A stretch of 57,500 nucleotides of DNA from Apostichopus japonicus (taxonomy: Eukaryota; Echinodermata; Holothuroidea; Aspidochirotida; Stichopodidae): positions 3,595,001 to 3,652,500 of the forward strand of contig NC_092573.1 of NCBI RefSeq assembly GCF_037975245.1, written 5' to 3'. Shown here piece after piece: positions 21,007-37,121 of the stretch (its first letter is position 1; every line of letters starts with the position of its first letter). The notes below the pieces were generated by a model, which saw nothing but the letters and a program-made list of their open reading frames with translations, searched no databases and had not been told where the DNA came from. The position numbers were made by a program, and so were the translations under genes.

Positions 21007-21956
21007 TCTGTAGTTAATAATATGGTTGAAGTATTCACAAAACAAAATGTAATCATTTTGCGCATGAAATCGCATCGTTCTGTAGTAAATAACTGGTAGA
21101 GTTTTCTCTTCACAATCGCAACAAAGAATTATTCTGACAATGACAATTTTCAACCACATAATTTTGATCATTTTCATTACCATCTTTATCACAATGTTTG
21201 CCCTTGAAAGCCAAATTGTCCTCAGCCCAATACTCGATGTCTTCCTTTCGGGTAGATTATTGTTAAAACTTAAACCCAAAATATAATGATGTAGGTCAGA
21301 GCCTTATAGGTGAACTATAGCATGATGTTACGAGATAAAAAAATTTTCTCAATCATTGCTCATAAATGAAATAAAGTAATGAGTATCAGCCGTTGAAATC
21401 ACCTGTTGTTTTCACTCATGACTTAGATTTCTGAATATTTTTCTTCGGCAGGTAAGAAATTGCTGCTGGAGGCAGGGGGTACAATTCAAAGAGCAGCAAG
21501 ATTTTTATTTCATTTTGGTTTTCTTCCAACTCTAGCGGCGAAACAAGATGACGTAAATTTTTGCTACCATGGTTTTCAAGTAACTATGAATCGAAAACTC
21601 TCTTTGCCTTGAGCAGTTAAGGTTAAATAAAGTTTTGATTGGTTACCAAAAAGGTACCTTGATTTCCCTTTTGGCCTCTTTGTTCAAAATTACCAACAAA
21701 GCGAAATGTCCAAAAAGATACATCATCGATTAATGTGTAGTTTAGACTATCGTCTTGTACTATTTTTGCTCGTTGTATTTCGAACAATCAGTTTATACAA
21801 AATGGAGGATAATGAAGTGTTTTAAGACACACTCAAGTTTGTTTTACATTCAGACTTAGGATCCACCCCATTGCTTTTCTTTCAATTGTTGAAATCCACG
21901 GACCCTAAGGTTAACATTACCCCCAAGAATAGAATTCTTCGGAAGACGTAGTGATT
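21007..21956. other. Gene-free stretch
   Basis: No supported gene. A minus-strand open frame (20962-21279) overlaps the duplicated block and has no recognisable domain. Confidence 0.45.

Positions 21957-22036
<80 letters not shown>
21957..22036. repeat. (TA)n microsatellite, 80 bp
   Basis: Alternating TA with one TG interruption near 21981. Confidence 0.97.
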
Positions 22037-22038
<2 letters not shown>

Positions 22039-22182
22039 CTACCATCATGCAGACAGATAAGATATTAGTTACCATTGAAGCGATGGGAACTAAGCAAACA
22101 CAATCACATGACAAAATGACGGCCTTAGCATACACTATGAGATAACCTACGTCAGACATGTACTTAACGTTCGCCAGTAGAA

Positions 22183-22457
22183 TTAATCCTTTTGATCAAA
22201 CACTTTAGAGAATGGTCTCGCCAGTACGTCTGCTAGCAAGAAATCGAACAGAAGACTAGTGGGCACCCTGCGGAAAAATACGAACTGTTCACTAAAGTAA
22301 GCTAGGGAGACGGAAGGGGGGAAAGTAGCAATTGCCATGTCTACGAAAATCTTTACAGTGTCTTCAAACGTTGCTATTTGGTCTTTAACTTTCGAGATAT
22401 TCATGCAGGTTAGCGCAGTTCTGTTTATCCGTTCAGATGTTGAAAGTACTGATTTAT
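22183..22457 (-). CDS. Possible terminal exon of an unrecognised protein
   Basis: On the minus strand a pyrimidine-rich run ending in TTTTTTATGCAG precedes an open frame of about 91 codons that ends at TAA (22185-22183). The translation begins (D)KSVLSTSERINRTALTC and is less biased than neighbouring open frames. It contains two N-glycosylation-like sites (NRT, NIS) and a mixed hydrophobic C-terminal half, including FFRRVPTSLLFDFLLADV. A second, internal acceptor-like TTTTTCCGCAG occurs before GVPTSL. I recognise no family, no partner exon is visible, and there is no clear poly(A) signal. It could equally be a chance open frame or a relic of a retrocopy. Confidence 0.22.
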
Positions 22458-22485
22458 CTGCATAAAAAATCCGGTAGTAGTACAC

Positions 22486-23086
22486 GAACCATGCCTATAT
22501 ATGCATATAGTTGAGACTGAGGATAAAACAACATACATGGCTGAAACCTTATTGTGTGTCCATTTATGCTAACATGAAACAAATCTAATGCGATTCCTGT
22601 CAAATCAGAATCGTTTTATTCTCCATAAAAAGATAAGATTTAATTTATTCCCCATTGGATATTCTGATGTCCCTTAGGGCTAACCCTAAACTGTACCATA
22701 GACTATTAGAATTTACCCGAACCCCATTTTCTGATATTAGCAACATTCTTCCCCAATTACGTATGTAGATGAGGGAAACGTTTAGCCACTGATAAGGGGT
22801 GTAACCTAAATCTACTAAGTTGGTTTTGCTTCAAAAGATTACTTCTTCACGTCAAGTAAAATGAGCGTTAGGGGTTATTACCCATATGTTATAACAACAC
22901 AGTATACAGCAGTTCCACGACAAGTTTCTATTTTACGAAGAAAAAAAGGCTTCACAAATTTTCAAATTTGAACCCACTTATGATATTTCTATTATTTACA
23001 CCACATTTAAGCCACAATTTCATCATAATGATTATCTGCACAAAATTTATAACTGAAAATGTTACATTTATACTAAAACGTTAACT
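22486..23086. other. Gene-free stretch
   Basis: AT-rich, nothing supported. Confidence 0.45.
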
Positions 23087-23650
23087 CTTGCATATAGTTA
23101 TGTTATTAAGAGTGCTAATCAACACTCACTGATACTATAGAATCCGACTTTTCAGTTACGTTACTTGAAATAAATTCTTGCATAATGTTATGTTACTGAA
23201 GAGTGTAAATCAAAATTCACTGATTCTATAAAGTTTCTACGTCCTATATTTAAGTCACTTAGAGCAGTGATGTGAATCATTTGATATAGTTAAAATGTAA
23301 ACATTGTAAAACAAACATTCACATATATGCAAATAACTAACTTTCATCTAATTGCAATATACTTGGGACGCATTGATGTCCTTCATATAGTGATGTTATA
23401 AAGATTGTATATCAACGTAGACTGATTTTACGAAGCTATAGCTATAGTTTATATTACTTGGAATAAACCCTTAATTATAAAGTCAAATGTTGAAAGAGTG
23501 TAAATAAACCGTGATTTCTATAGAGTGAACTTTCCATTTATATCTCTCGGAGTGAATTCTTTCATGTATAGTAATATTAAAAGACAGTTTACATTAACGC
23601 TCTCTGATTCTATAAAATAAAATATAACTCTGTATTTACGACATTCATTG
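23087..23650. repeat. Old degenerate tandem array, about six units of 88-106 bp
   Basis: Units start near 23087, 23176, 23282, 23382, 23470 and 23560. Each carries, in order, a version of CTTGCATATAGT, ATGTTATTAAGAGTGTAAATCAA, then CACTGATTCTATAGAGT and a T-rich spacer containing ACTTGGAATAAA-like sequence. The third unit is the most decayed. Identity is low, so this is an ancient array and not an active satellite. Confidence 0.7.
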
Positions 23651-23730
23651 TCTTATATCCTTGTTAACATATTAAATGAATGAATTCGTTCTCTGTAGCC
23701 ATGATTAAGGGTCTATTCCGACCAAACGTT

Positions 23731-23745
23731 GGGGGGGGGGGGGGG
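23731..23745. repeat. Run of 15 G
   Basis: Uninterrupted G15 followed by CCGTT. No terminal repeats are visible around it. Confidence 0.95.
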
Positions 23746-25703
23746 CCGTTAAATAAGCTTATGCATGAAGTCATCTTTTGGATTTGACAGCATGTCTGTC
23801 GTGCATTAGCTGTGATAACGTGCATGATAGCATACACGTGCATTTTTCTGAGTAGTTTGTTTAGAACACGATCAGTGGACAGAATAACTCATGTCAGATA
23901 TTGTTATCACTTCAGAACTACAGCTTACCAGAGTATGGATTTGAAATACGAGTATCTACCTCTATACTCAGGTAACAGTTATTTACGGTGCCTGTTAATG
24001 TTTATATATATATACTTACATTTCTTCCTTTTATAAGGTAATCTTTGTAACAGTTACGGATAAGGAAAAGAAACAAGCATATAGTCATCTGGTAAGTGAA
24101 TGCCTTCGGCTGCTTTGAGTTACCTTGTGTATTATCATTACACAAATTTAAATCACAACCATTTGGAATAAGAGAGAGAAAGAGAGAAAAGAGAGAAAGG
24201 AGCGAGGGTTATGTCGCAATCTGCATTTGCGAAAATGACGTCACGTTCGTTGCTGTTCAAATCATATTTGAAGTGTCCATCCTTAACGATTAAAAATCGT
24301 TTCTGTCAAACGCAACATTTAGCGTTCTCATACTTTGTCAACATGTTTGGAAAATTATTTATCGTTTTTTAAGGTTATTACTTCTTATGGCTACCAGACA
24401 ATCCTTGTAACTGTATATAGCACGCTGTTAATACCTCGGTATAATTTAACTTCAACCTGATTTTCTTATGCTGATATGTAGTACATATAAGCCCAGGTCG
24501 TCGTTGTGGTCAGCTTCTTATGAATTGCAGATGGCAAACATGTCATAAAGACCGACCTCTTACTTTCATCAGCTTCCGTCAATATATAGTATATATACAT
24601 ATACACCAAAATAATAAGAAGAAGAATACAAGAAGAAAAATCAACAATAGCCCTTTACGAAAAATGTATATGCTCCTATACTTAAATATATATATAGAGA
24701 GAGTTACTCTCAAACTGCAGGGACACAAGCCTGAGTACGTAATGGAAAGGGAAAAAAAGGAAATGCTGCAATATTAATTAAGGGTTTTCCTTTTCTGCTT
24801 AGAAATGAAGATTACATATTTACCTGCATCAGTCCAAAGTGTGGACTTTACCTTGTTACCAGGGCAACCGAAAATGCTACATTGATTTTTCTGTCAGTTG
24901 CTCTGACAGAGTTTGAATTATTTTGTAATCTAGCTTTCTACGTTAAAATCTCTACATGCCCTCGAGCAATGATGAATGATAATGGTAAAGCGTTATATAT
25001 ATAAATGTAGATATATATATAAATACTCCCCAGAATACAGGAAACGAATTGGTAACTGCGCAACGTTATAGTTTTAGTTGATGTTAATATTGTGATTTGG
25101 GATAGAATGAAATGTAATGTAGTCCGAAATCGCACAGAAAATTTGGTATAAGATGGAATCAAAAGCCGCGCCGGGAATTTGTATATGTAAGCTTACACTA
25201 GAATCACTTAGTGACATCATTAGCTAGAAAATTAGATTGTGAAAGGTTACGGGAATTTTCTCATTTGTACATCGCTGAATTTTAATGCCACCCAGCTGTG
25301 TGTGGTCAGTATAGAGTTAAAGAGTCGAGATATGCAATGAGAAAAGAACAGAAATGTATTTATGTATAGCGTATATGACTGTGTGTAAATTCACTTGTTG
25401 TGTATAGAGATGAAGGCAAACACCCTCTGACAGTTATAGTGGACTTGTCATTTAACACTGTACGTATATTACTATATTCCAATGTCCAGTTTGTATTTAC
25501 ACGTCGGCTACCTTTCGGTCAGGTTTTCCTTCAATCCTTATCAGTCGATTTAACAATGACTTGGAACACAAAATTAACTTTGATATTTTATAGACCATTG
25601 AAAACAACTATATATCTTTCTTGACGAACTTTCAAAAGTAGATTCAGTTGTTAGAGGCTTATATGTAGTAACATCGAAACCTCTCATACAAAACGGCTGA
25701 ACT
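23746..25703. other. Gene-free stretch with small simple repeats
   Basis: A GA-rich run at about 24171-24200 and short TA runs at about 24995-25022. A small hairpin, CTGTCAG/CTGACAG, lies at about 24891-24909. No coding feature can be supported. Confidence 0.45.
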
Positions 25704-25757
25704 ACTTAGTTTACCACACACGACCTAGTTTACCACACGACCTAGTTTACCACACAG
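25704..25757. repeat. Three copies of a ~19-bp tandem repeat
   Basis: The unit CTAGTTTACCACACGAC, with small variations, is repeated three times. Confidence 0.9.
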
Positions 25758-26286
25758 TCCATTACGTCATCTCCTCACAAACATCTCTAAAATAGGGAAC
25801 CGAATGCTTATAATGCATAACAAATATGTCACGGACAAATTGTCTTGGAATTAATTTCATTAGTGATAATATGAAGGTGAAATAATATTTTGACATACTG
25901 GAAGTTGATAAAATGACAGAGAACTTTCGCACGTGTATTTAAGAAGCATTCCAGAAATAAGAAAAAGAATGCGTGAATATCTTGAATCCGACATAGATGT
26001 GTATATACAGGTGACTTGTAATCATTTTTTTGTTGTCCGTTCTGTAGAACTATACAAACTGTCAACACCAACCATTCCTCATGATGACTAATTGCAAGGC
26101 GCATGTGTACCATGAGGATCTTACATCCGCAGTTTTCATGGTTAGGCATAATTACATCCAAGGCATGTTATCAAATTCCTTCTCTGCATTTAAGCACACA
26201 ATGGTATAGTTTTATTATGATAGGTAAGCTAAATTTTGGTATTTGGTTCTTCATCTTATACCTATTACTGGTAAACTTTATTACAG
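25758..26286. other. Gene-free stretch
   Basis: No feature seen apart from short open frames without family resemblance (for example 25829-26161, minus). Confidence 0.45.
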
Positions 26287-26425
26287 TAGTATAGACGGAG
26301 CATGGTGTGTTGCACGACGGGTTGATATAAGAACGCCTTCAACAAATGGTTGTTATGATGAAGCCACTAACAGCACTCAGATCGCGTACAAAACATATGC
26401 AACTCGAGAGAGCGGTTTCTTAATT
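26287..26425 (+). CDS. Possible internal exon of an unrecognised protein
   Basis: An acceptor-like TTTATTACAG ends at 26286 and a donor-like GTAAGA starts at 26426. The 139 bp between is open in one frame: one base completing an upstream codon, then 46 complete codons. The translation begins SIDGAWCVARRVDIRTPSTN and contains two Cys and an NST glycosylation-like site. Composition is more protein-like than surrounding frames. I recognise no domain and see no partner exon within several kb. Chance co-occurrence of AG and GTAAG around a short open frame is quite possible. Confidence 0.2.
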
Positions 26426-29313
<2,888 letters not shown>

Positions 29314-29624
29314 CACATAATATACTTAACTAAAATATCATCATAATGCTACTCGGAGTTTCACGGGTACGGCTCGCGCACCGATCATCAGGCAACTGAA
29401 CTGAACTTTAAACATGTTACAATACCTTATTCACAAAATACCCGAGTAAAATACTTTAATAACTTATATAGTTATAATAATAAGTAAGTATAGTATTGGC
29501 ATATGTTTTTCTGAAACGTGGAGATATAATATTCCTTATTTCTTTTCATTTTTCTTCCGGAACTAACTATCTTATGTAATTAACATGAAACTTATATTTG
29601 TAGAACTTGCTTGATTCTATTATT
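29314..29624. other. Gene-free spacer between two large microsatellites
   Basis: About 310 bp of unique AT-rich DNA; nothing seen. Confidence 0.5.
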
Positions 29625-29884
<260 letters not shown>

Positions 29885-31139
29885 TTTGTGTACTCCTCCA
29901 AATTTACATGTTAATAAGATTTCTAACTCTCTTTCAGTCTCTACAGGAGTTGATTGCAAGATCCATCTGAAACGTAATGATTCAACTCTTTTGACAGATG
30001 ATGCAATTACCAATATGCATAAAAACATATTAAAGATGTTTGTATTTTTTCATAATTGCTTTGAGTTTAAACGAATACTTTAAAAAAAGAAAAAGCAACA
30101 AACTTTTTCATTCAGCCTAGTGGGGTTAAAGCAACAGAGCATTTCTATATACAATAATAAACTGTACATCCAAACTTGACTGCAAACATCCATGTGCGTT
30201 CTGTGATCTTGAGAAAGGTGTTAATTTATACCAGCTGCCTCGTAATGAATGATATCCTATGTGGGCTTTGTTTCAATTATTTATGACTGGAGCGTCCAAT
30301 GTATTCTTGTAACAGTCATAACAACTCTGTCATTCCCGACAGCGAGAAACAAAGCTGTTCGCAAACTATAGTAGGCCAATACATAACGTATAACTTGTTA
30401 TGGTGCGCAAAGATGCTGTCTCGAAGAGGAAATTTCGTGTTTAGAGGATGACTTTATTATTTAAGATTTGGGCTATATGATCATTCAATATTCAAGCTTC
30501 AAATTTGAGGTAACAAAATACGAAGTATGATTTTAAAGTTAACGAATGTATGATAATCATTCTTGACGTAATAGCCTATCACAATGATTTATGTTTATTA
30601 GTAGCCTATACATTTCATCAATAAACAGATACATCACTCAATCAATGCTTTTACCAACGTTGTTATATGCACACTATGTAACATCACAATACTAGCCTTC
30701 TCTATCTTTCGGAATAGATACGTTATACCCCCCAAGTAAACTCCAGATAGCGGATTAGAGGTAACCTATTTATTTACCGATAGATAACACTTTGGTTATT
30801 CTCTTCTTTACAGCCTAAAATCAAAGATGATACATGAAATGGTAGACCTGCTCGAGTAACAACTGCAAAGAACGTTAATCATAATTTACTGACCATCTCC
30901 GTAAAGTGACGGCAATTTACATATTTCATGAGGAAAACGTATAAAGCCAGCTGGTGTGCTGTAAAGCGAAAACTCAAAGTAGTTCAAGGAGAAAATAAAA
31001 CAAGAGAGATGCATAAAGCATCTCTGTTAATACGGTACGTGATATGACTTCACAGGCACTTAAAACACTTCAAGAAAAAACCTGTATATATAACAACTGA
31101 TGTAGTTGAAAAAAAGATCACAGAATAACATCATTGAAT
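29885..31139. other. Gene-free stretch with one small hairpin
   Basis: A hairpin with arms AGAGATGC and GCATCTCT around ATAAA lies at 31005-31025. Nothing else can be supported. Confidence 0.5.
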
Positions 31140-31512
31140 TGCTTTACATTGTGTCTTTTCGCGTCGTATACGCTGCAGGACATATGACATCGTATATGGC
31201 AGTATGTTGCGATGCATTGCATCGTATTCTACGGTAACGCATCGCATTAATTTGTATTGTTTTTGCAGTATACTCCATTGCATTGCTGCTTTGTATTACA
31301 TTGTACTACATGCTACATTGCATGGTATAAGACAACATTGCATTGCATATAAATTATAGTGCATTGTTTATTGTATTGTATTAACTTACATTACATTACA
31401 TTGCATTCTTTGTTTTACATTACATGTCATTACATTGCCTTGCATTACAATACAGTGTAATTATCAAATTGCATTGTGTCCCATTGCAAAGTATTACATT
31501 GGACAGCATACT
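31140..31512. repeat. Degenerate (CATTG/CATTA)n pentanucleotide-like region
   Basis: About 370 bp are dominated by ATTGC, ATTAC and ATGC words, with local runs such as CATTGCATTGCAT and TACATTACATTACATTGCAT. It looks like an old, decayed short tandem repeat. Confidence 0.75.
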
Positions 31513-33095
31513 GTGTCTTTTTGCAATTTCACGGCCTTGTTGTAGATGGTGGTTTTGAAAAGGTGGTTCACGTCTTAACAAATTATAATCAAATGTAACA
31601 ATAACTTAAAATAAACAAAATATGTCCTCTTACATATCGTTTTCTTGAGGTAAAAGCTGATTTCACCATCCAGGCTGAATCGCGGCTTGGTCTTTTGATT
31701 GATTTCGTAGAAGCCCTTACCTATCTTTAAGTTACTTGAAGATATTTTATGAATGATAGTTAATTACCATTGCGATCAATGCATTCCATAAACCGGTTTA
31801 TGTCATGCAATGACGTAATCGATCCATTCAGTTATAAGTGTCACTAAAAGCATAGTGAACTTGTCCACTGGTCAAATTACCATGACAGTCACTCAGTTAG
31901 GTTATTCAATTGGAAGCTTATGCCTTTTTCTTTTTTGGACTTTACTCTTGCTTCTAAATGTGATGACTTTTATTTATGAATATGCAAAGGGTTAAAGTTA
32001 GGCCACACTATCATCATAGAGGTGAAGTTTAGAAAGGGAGTTGCGACCCTTGTTGTATAACATCACGACCCCCTTTGTATCAGATCACGATTATAAGTAG
32101 CCGTATGCCTTTTGACCAGGTTCAAATCAGATTATATTGACTTCATTTGACACATACCGGTTAAATCGACGTGTAAGCGACATACCTCAATATTTGCCTA
32201 TCAATAATTTCGAGAAAATTTGACATTTCTGCAGTTTTTCGAATATTTCAAGTTTCCGTACCGGTGGCGTATGACCTTCAAAAGGTCTGTGCAGGTTATG
32301 TTAACGTGAATACAGATAGAAATTGCTTATAAAACCATTTGGGAATTCCTTGCATGTAAGAAAGAAAATAAAAGAAACCTAATGACGCATTGATTTTTTG
32401 TCTGTTTTTCACATAGTTAAAAAAAAAAACTTTCTCATGATTAATGAGTTAATGCGGTTCGATAAACACTTGTATCACGCTGAAAGGACGCATAACCAGC
32501 TGAAACGGCCCGTAAATAGTAATAATATTAATAAATAACAATAATAATAATAATTATTATTATAAAAACTTCAGTCGCCTACATTAGTCCATATATACTT
32601 TAAATATGTATGATATATCCTGATCTTATCAAAATATCACATTAAACGAGACATCACTTTTCACAGTTTCATCCTTTTCCAAAATAATGGTAAAGTCCAT
32701 TTTTGATCATCATGTTTGATCGTTTTCATTAAAAAAAAAAATTAAAATTAAACGAACGTTATACTCGTCATAACTCGTCTTATATATGTACAGTGGGATC
32801 TATCCGTTGCAAATGTTTATCTCTTCTGCGGTAATAAACATCCAAATTAATACAAACCATTACTTCAGCTTTGTTTAATGGACGTTTCAAGTCGTCCCCA
32901 AACCAATTAACACGCCTGTAATATACAGCCACGGTGTCGTCTCGTTCTGCTAGTGCGTATGCTAAGTGCGTTTAGGTTATATACGTGGGGCCAACATTGA
33001 TCAACGTCTGTTCCGTAATTAAATGGACGCAAAAGTATGGATTTTATCTTTCTTTTAGTGCTCTTCGTGTTAAAAAATAGTATCTTCGCAATGTT

Positions 33096-33096
<1 letters not shown>
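31513..33096. other. Gene-free stretch
   Basis: Contains a short (AAT)n/(ATT)n inverted run at about 32518-32566. TACAGTGGGATC at about 32789 resembles a Tc1-type terminus, but no opposite end was found. Confidence 0.45.

Positions 33097-33191
<95 letters not shown>
33097..33191. repeat. (TA)n microsatellite, about 95 bp
   Basis: TA with TGTATATG at the left edge and one AAA interruption near 33173. Confidence 0.96.
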
Positions 33192-34542
33192 GTGTCGTAA
33201 TTAACAAAGCATTTCTTACCTTTGTTACTTTCTTATCTTGCAGCTATTGATTACATATCGTTAATAGTGGAGTACACTATCCACAAACCGTGATAAGGGT
33301 AAACGAGTCAACGTGAAGGAAAGAAGTGCAATACAACGTGATTTGTCGCTATACATTAGCGTAGAGACCACCAACCATTGTGTTAATATTTAACATTCTC
33401 CTTTTCACAGAGTTGGCAAGCAAAGAAAGTCTTGACTTGAATAGATTCTTACGTCATGATTGCATATAAGGTCGTGTTAATACTAAGGTCAGTGTTTACA
33501 TGAGAAACCTTCACTAATGAAGTCATGTGAATCAACCTTCCTCAATGATATATATGTTCGTTGTGTTTCTAGAAAGCATCCCGTGTCGAAAACCAAAATT
33601 TAAAAGAAAAGTGCTATAGATGTATAAAGATTCTGGTTAGTTGAGAACTAATTAATACAACATTGTATGACAAGGTTCGACTTACCATTCAGAGAAGGGT
33701 GTATTTTAAATGTTTTTTTTTTGTGGTAATCATAATAAAAGATTGAATAATTTATGATCCAATCGTATATAATTTCTATATAAATATGTAAATTGCATAG
33801 TATTAAGATTTCAAGATCACGTGACAAACATCTGACTAAACTTGAGTATGGCTATATCATAGATGAAATGACCTTCAAATCATTATATGCTGATGAGGTT
33901 CGCATACTTTCTTAACCACAGGGTATATAATAATGATGCATTTACCTTTTCAATTTTCGATTTTTTTTTTCTTCTAAACCCTGGTAAATTTTAACCCAGA
34001 GGGTAATTTTTGTTCTCGATGCTTATATGGAAGCACTTGAAAAGTATCATCGATTCCCTATCGACTAAACTGCATCTCCAGTTTTACCGATTATCCCGGA
34101 GAAGGACCCTTGTAGCTCGGGGCTAGAGTATCAATTTAGCCCGTACGTATTTTTAAAATATATTCAAGTCTTTATATACTTTTATACTGATCACTTCTCT
34201 TGTATCAAATCTTTAACACGCTTATGACCCTTTTGTTTCTTTATGGTAAAACTATAGAGTAACGTTTTTATGAAGACCTGGAACATATACAAATATCTTC
34301 TTAGACTGGGTGTGGTTTTTATTACTTTAACGAACATTTTCCAGATTTTTTTTTTTTCTTTTCAATCTCAAAACCCGTTTCGTTGTGCGAACTGTTTGAT
34401 TTAACATCCGACAAACTTGTCAGCTAATATTGCCAGTTATTTAAAACACCCATTGGAAGGCAGAGAATTAACTCCCTGGAGAGGAATTTAAAACAGTCAG
34501 TAGTAATTAGTGCAAAGAGAGTAGTCGTTGTAAACATATAAT
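33192..34542. other. Gene-free stretch
   Basis: AT-rich, T-runs at about 33961 and 34346; nothing supported. Confidence 0.45.
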
Positions 34543-34648
34543 TATATATATATATAGGCTATATATATAGGCTATATATAGGCTATATATATAGGCTATA
34601 TATATAGGCTATATATATAGGCTATATATATATATATTTATATAGGCC

Positions 34649-34743
<95 letters not shown>
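34543..34743. repeat. (GGCTATATATATA)n minisatellite merging into (TA)n
   Basis: Several units of GGCTATATATATA or the shorter GGCTATATATA occupy about 34557-34648. A pure TA tract of about 95 bp follows, up to 34743. The minisatellite appears to have grown out of the TA repeat by capture of GGC. Confidence 0.93.
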
Positions 34744-34747
<4 letters not shown>

Positions 34748-37032
34748 CTAGTGCTATCCTGCTGCACAAACGATATTGCAAGGGTTGTGGTAAACTTTTG
34801 TTACAGTTTGTTGTAAACTCCCGTTTAGTTTGTCTTTCCGTGGTGCATTGTGGGATTGGCATTTAACTTAAGAAGATGAAAATCAGAAAGAGAATGAATA
34901 CAATAATTTGGAGACGAGTAGATATCGATTTCACTGTCAAAAGTCTTTTTTCCCCATATATTTACCGCAAGGCACATGTCTATAACAACTGATCTTATTT
35001 CCATCGTATAAGATGGTCTCCTTTGAATGATTTATAGCACCTTCAGTCAACTTGAATTAAAACCGTTTGACTTATAATCCCGCAAGCGAAATGATAACAA
35101 TTAGGGGTAAAGCCCGACATCGTTATACGGGCGGGGAGTAAGAAAGAATGCTGGCCATTCTCGATGCGCACATTTCAACGATTAGAGAGTCTGCGGGGAG
35201 CTATTACCGATTGCATTAACGTTGTGTAATAAATTTAATTTACAATGATCTCCATTTCAAATTGCTGGGACGGTAGCAGAAAAAAAAAAACAGAAATGCT
35301 TTGATACATCTCGTCAGATTCGTGGATACAAGGTCTCGGTATATTTTATTAGTGTAAACAGTCCTCTCTACCAGCTGACCAGTTCAAACAATTTGTGTGA
35401 ACTTCGTGTGTAGTCAGAGCGATATACTATAGTGACGTGTGAGAGGTTCGTGTTAGGTTAATTATACATAGCTTTGAGGTGGAATCATTTCGAGGTTTTA
35501 TTAGGGCGAAAAGAAAATATATGTTTCATTTACAACATGCATTTTATAATCTGTGCAAGTACAATGCAACCATCTAAAAGAAGTTGGAAAAGCGCAGTAA
35601 AGGCGCGAACAAGAAAAAACCTTACATGATAGGAAGCAAAATAATGATATTACAGTAATTATATTTCTTTGATCGAATCTGTAGTTGACATTTCTTCAAA
35701 AGATTGTTGTGTGCAGAGGCCCAACTGTCGTTAGCGTTTAGACATATGCAGAATAAACATGTCACTATTTTATCTTGGATTCTAGGATGCTGTGAGTAGA
35801 ATCTTAGCTGATCATTTCGCTAGATATTGGCATTTTGAGAAGATACAACATGTCACATCCTCGGCTTTCACTGAAGAAACACATTTGTTTGTAATAACTG
35901 TAGCGACCAAACCAAAGGTTGAGTGATGATTTACTATGGGTAAACTACAGACGACAGTACACGACATTCGTTTAGTTAGAGTATATGTAACATTGCATTT
36001 GGCATTAACATGACGTCGGGTTGAAGCACTACTTCAACCCTTCCAAAAAACAAATCATTCAAGGATTCTGTTCCCATGGAAACTGAGCTAAAGACGCATT
36101 AGGATTTGTACTAAATCGTGTGTATAACCATTAGTTTCAACATGGGTGTCCTCCGCGCAAATTGGACTCCCAATTTCACCATTAATTACTTTTTCGCCTA
36201 TTAATTAAATTCTGAAAACCCACTTAGCAACGTACGGTTGAAGATATATAGGTTGCTTTGATATTGAAACAGGATATGAAATTAACACGTAAAATTCAAG
36301 AAAATATAATTGTGTTACAGTTTTTAATATTTTGATACATACACATAGGCCTATACTGAAAGGTATTTTAATGAGACAAAGACCCTACCATCATTAATGG
36401 TCTCTGTGATAGAGATAACAGTAAACAACAACTTCCTCAAACAGCTAAGAAGAATCTTATCCCAATTAAAGCAGGTTTCTCAGATTAAATGATCCTGTAC
36501 ACACAGCGTGAAGACTTGATCAAGTATAACTATGACATCATCGACCCACATGAGCTTCACTTTCTTTCGGTATTTCTTTCTTTATTTAGACTTTCTTTAT
36601 TTTTTTTTTTTCATGTCATCGAGATGGGTTTTGCAAATGCCGAATCGAAAATATTGTAGCTGTTTATAAATATATACCTGACGATGGCATTATTTTTGTC
36701 TTCATTTTGGGTAAAAACTGTAAACATTTTATTTTGAAAATATGAAAAGAAAAATACAGAGAAAATAAACGGTTCCCTGAACCTAGTAGCGTTATGACAT
36801 CACAGATTTACAAAACGACAGCCCCTAGACAAGACTTTTCAACTAGGATATCTCCCAAATGTTAGCAAGATTTTCCTTAGCTGTTCGGGGAAGGTGTTCT
36901 TCATAAGGAAGTCTGTCATATAAGCTAAGGCTGTGTGCCCCCTTTGCTTAAACGCTGAAAGGTCACACATAATGACCGTTCGTTGATGTCTCCTTTTTCG
37001 GATCAAACTAAAGTTTATAAATCTTCCTTCAC

Positions 37033-37035
<3 letters not shown>
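34744..37035. other. Gene-free stretch with one perfect hairpin
   Basis: A hairpin with perfect 9-bp arms, GGGTTGAAG and CTTCAACCC, around CACTA lies at 36018-36040. No gene can be supported. Confidence 0.5.
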
Positions 37036-37088
<53 letters not shown>

Positions 37089-37121
37089 AATATATATATA
37101 TATATGTATATACATATACAT
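37036..37121. repeat. (TA)n microsatellite, about 86 bp
   Basis: TA with ACAAATA and TGTATACA interruptions in the right third. Confidence 0.95.

Noticed and set aside
32789-32800. TACAGTGGGATC resembling a Tc1/mariner terminus
   Set aside because: No matching inverted end or transposase in range.
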